In this document: piece after piece, positions 4,961 to 5,857 of the stretch | Layout of the letters: each line of letters opens with the position of its first letter | Position numbering within the stretch: the stretch's first letter is position 1 | Assembly: GCA_026708165.1 (NCBI GenBank) | Contig: JAPOVO010000128.1 | Coordinates: forward strand, 1-5,857 | Source of the DNA: Chloroflexota bacterium | Lineage (GTDB): Bacteria; Chloroflexota; UBA11872; VXNJ01 | DNA length: 5,857 bases | Reading direction: 5' to 3' | Notes under the pieces: generated by a model | Seen by the model: only the letters and a program-made list of their open reading frames with translations | Databases searched by the model: none | What the model was told of the DNA's origin: nothing | Translations under genes and position numbers: made by a program

Positions 4961-5857
4961 ATGCCGAGATTGATGATCGTACTTGGCGCACTCCTGATGG
5001 CCGCGTTGATTGCCGTGCCGGTCGCGCTGGCCCAAGAGGGAGAACGCGATCAGGACGAAACGCCTTGGGTGAGCATCGAACGGATCGGAGAAGAAGCCAA
5101 GGAACTGATAGAGCGGTTTCGCGGGTTTTTCGGGGTGAACGCCGGGATCACCGTCTTGCCAGGGCCATTTGACAGCGGCACCGACTCGTTCGAGGAGGAA
5201 TTCTTTGACGGGTTTTCGACCGGGACGCTCCAACGGATCGCGATTGCCGTAGGACCGGTCGGGTCGGTCACGGACTCGTCCATAACCGTAGATGGGAAGA
5301 CTTTCAGCATCGACGACCGGACGCGCATTCCGTCCGATCTCGAAGCAGGCGACATTGTCCTCGTCCGAGGCGAGTGGGCCGACGGTGAACCGGTCGCAAG
5401 AGACGTCACCAGCTTGGGCCTTCCGGAGCAATTCCGGGAGGCGTTTCCCCAGCGCGCGTTCCCCTGGGATACCTTCGAGCGGGAGTGGGACTCGTTCCGG
5501 TGGGAGCTTTTTCCCCAAGGCTCAATTCCCTGGAGTCCGTTCTCGGGTTCATTCCGGATCCACGGCGAGGTTGAACGGATAACCGACTCCTCGATAACCG
5601 TCGGCGGCGAAGAAATAGCGTTGACGGAAGCTACCAAGATGCCCGGCGACCTGAAGGTTGGCGACAGCGTGACCGTGATCGGCTCGCTGCGGGAAGGCGG
5701 GGACGGCGAGCGCATCGCCCAGGCGGTGCATCGGGGCCAGCTCGTTGACGGGCCAAGGGCAGACCTCGGCGAATTCGTCGACGACGAACGGTTCAGGCTG
5801 AGCGGCGAGGTGGAATCGGTGACTCTGGGATTGCCGTGCCGCCGTCCAGGGTTATGT
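4961..5857 (+). CDS. Secreted repeat protein, DUF5666-like, 3' partial
   Basis: The ATG is preceded by GGAGGT (4948-4953) at 8 bases. The frame is open to the right edge, giving 299 residues. Residues 1-24 are a signal peptide with a long hydrophobic core ending ALA, with likely cleavage before Q25, so the protein is exported. An acidic, helical stretch (about 35-60) follows. Then come beta-rich units of about 50-60 residues with the pattern V-x-x-[VI]-T-D-S-S-I-T-V-x-G, then T-x-[IM]-P-x-D-L-x-x-G-D-x-V-x-V-x-G. The first is at about 96-149, the second at 198-256, and a third starts at 278. This resembles DUF5666-type units, often found in surface or envelope proteins of unknown function. 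An aromatic- and proline-rich linker (about 160-196) separates units one and two. The last 13 residues break the pattern and add two cysteines to a sequence otherwise without any, suggesting a frameshift near 5823. The function is unknown. Confidence 0.82.
   Translation, partial: MPRLMIVLGALLMAALIAVPVALAQEGERDQDETPWVSIERIGEEAKELIERFRGFFGVNAGITVLPGPFDSGTDSFEEEFFDGFSTGTLQRIAIAVGPVGSVTDSSITVDGKTFSIDDRTRIPSDLEAGDIVLVRGEWADGEPVARDVTSLGLPEQFREAFPQRAFPWDTFEREWDSFRWELFPQGSIPWSPFSGSFRIHGEVERITDSSITVGGEEIALTEATKMPGDLKVGDSVTVIGSLREGGDGERIAQAVHRGQLVDGPRADLGEFVDDERFRLSGEVESVTLGLPCRRPGLC
5444..5542 (+). repeat. Duplicated FPQ-PW-F motif in the linker of the secreted protein
   Basis: The linker between the first two beta units encodes FPQRAFPWDTF (5444-5476) and FPQGSIPWSPF (5510-5542). 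The two 11-residue segments share six identical positions, F-P-Q, P-W and the final F, and start 22 residues apart. The segment between them is also rich in W and F. It looks like a degenerate tandem duplication of an aromatic motif, perhaps packing against the beta units or mediating contact with another surface; the role is unknown. Confidence 0.5.

Noticed and set aside
5050..5715. Minus-strand open frames of about 215-221 codons opposite the secreted protein (also 4871-5518)
   Set aside because: They lack recognisable domains and oppose a frame with a signal peptide, a ribosome binding site and internal protein repeats.

Overview
The window is bacterial chromosomal DNA of GC-rich composition. 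It carries five protein genes whose strands strictly alternate (+, -, +, -, +). No RNA gene, CRISPR array, insertion sequence or phage gene is visible. The mixture is a CehA/McbA-type metallohydrolase, a metallo-beta-lactamase-fold hydrolase fused to an HTH domain, a Gfo/Idh/MocA oxidoreductase, an AbgB-like M20 amidohydrolase and a secreted repeat protein resembling DUF5666. It recalls environmental Chloroflexota (SAR202/Dehalococcoidia-like genomes), but this is an impression from gene content, not a demonstrated placement; other GC-rich environmental bacteria are possible.

Layout. Bases 1-1329 hold the C-terminal 442 codons of a CehA/McbA-family metallohydrolase (+), open at the left edge. 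After 25 bases it converges on a 274-aa protein (-, 1355-2179) with an N-terminal XRE-like helix-turn-helix and a C-terminal glyoxalase-II-like metallo-beta-lactamase domain. A divergent intergenic region of about 300 bases (2180-2481) carries a perfect dyad against the ribosome binding site of that gene. At its other end is a nine-codon mini-ORF with a strong ribosome binding site that overlaps the start of the next gene. A 324-aa Gfo/Idh/MocA oxidoreductase (+, 2482-3456) then runs tail-to-tail into an M20 amidohydrolase (-, 3453-4718, probably extending to 4781). The two stop codons share the palindrome CTAG. A second divergent region (4782-4960) holds several short dyads. The last gene (+, 4961 to the right edge) encodes an exported protein with two and a half beta-rich repeats.

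How the genes work together. No two neighbours share a strand, so there is no operon in the window, and each gene probably has its own transcription signals in the two divergent regions. Four are soluble enzymes, three of them metal-dependent hydrolases and one NAD(P)-dependent. This would suit scavenging of amides, esters and sugar-like compounds, but no substrate or shared pathway can be read from the sequence. I found no convincing new multi-gene system.

The points most worth a second look are the HTH-hydrolase fusion with its adjacent dyad, the apparent ATC start of the M20 gene, the mini-ORF ahead of the oxidoreductase, and a probable 4-base frameshift in the last gene near the right edge.
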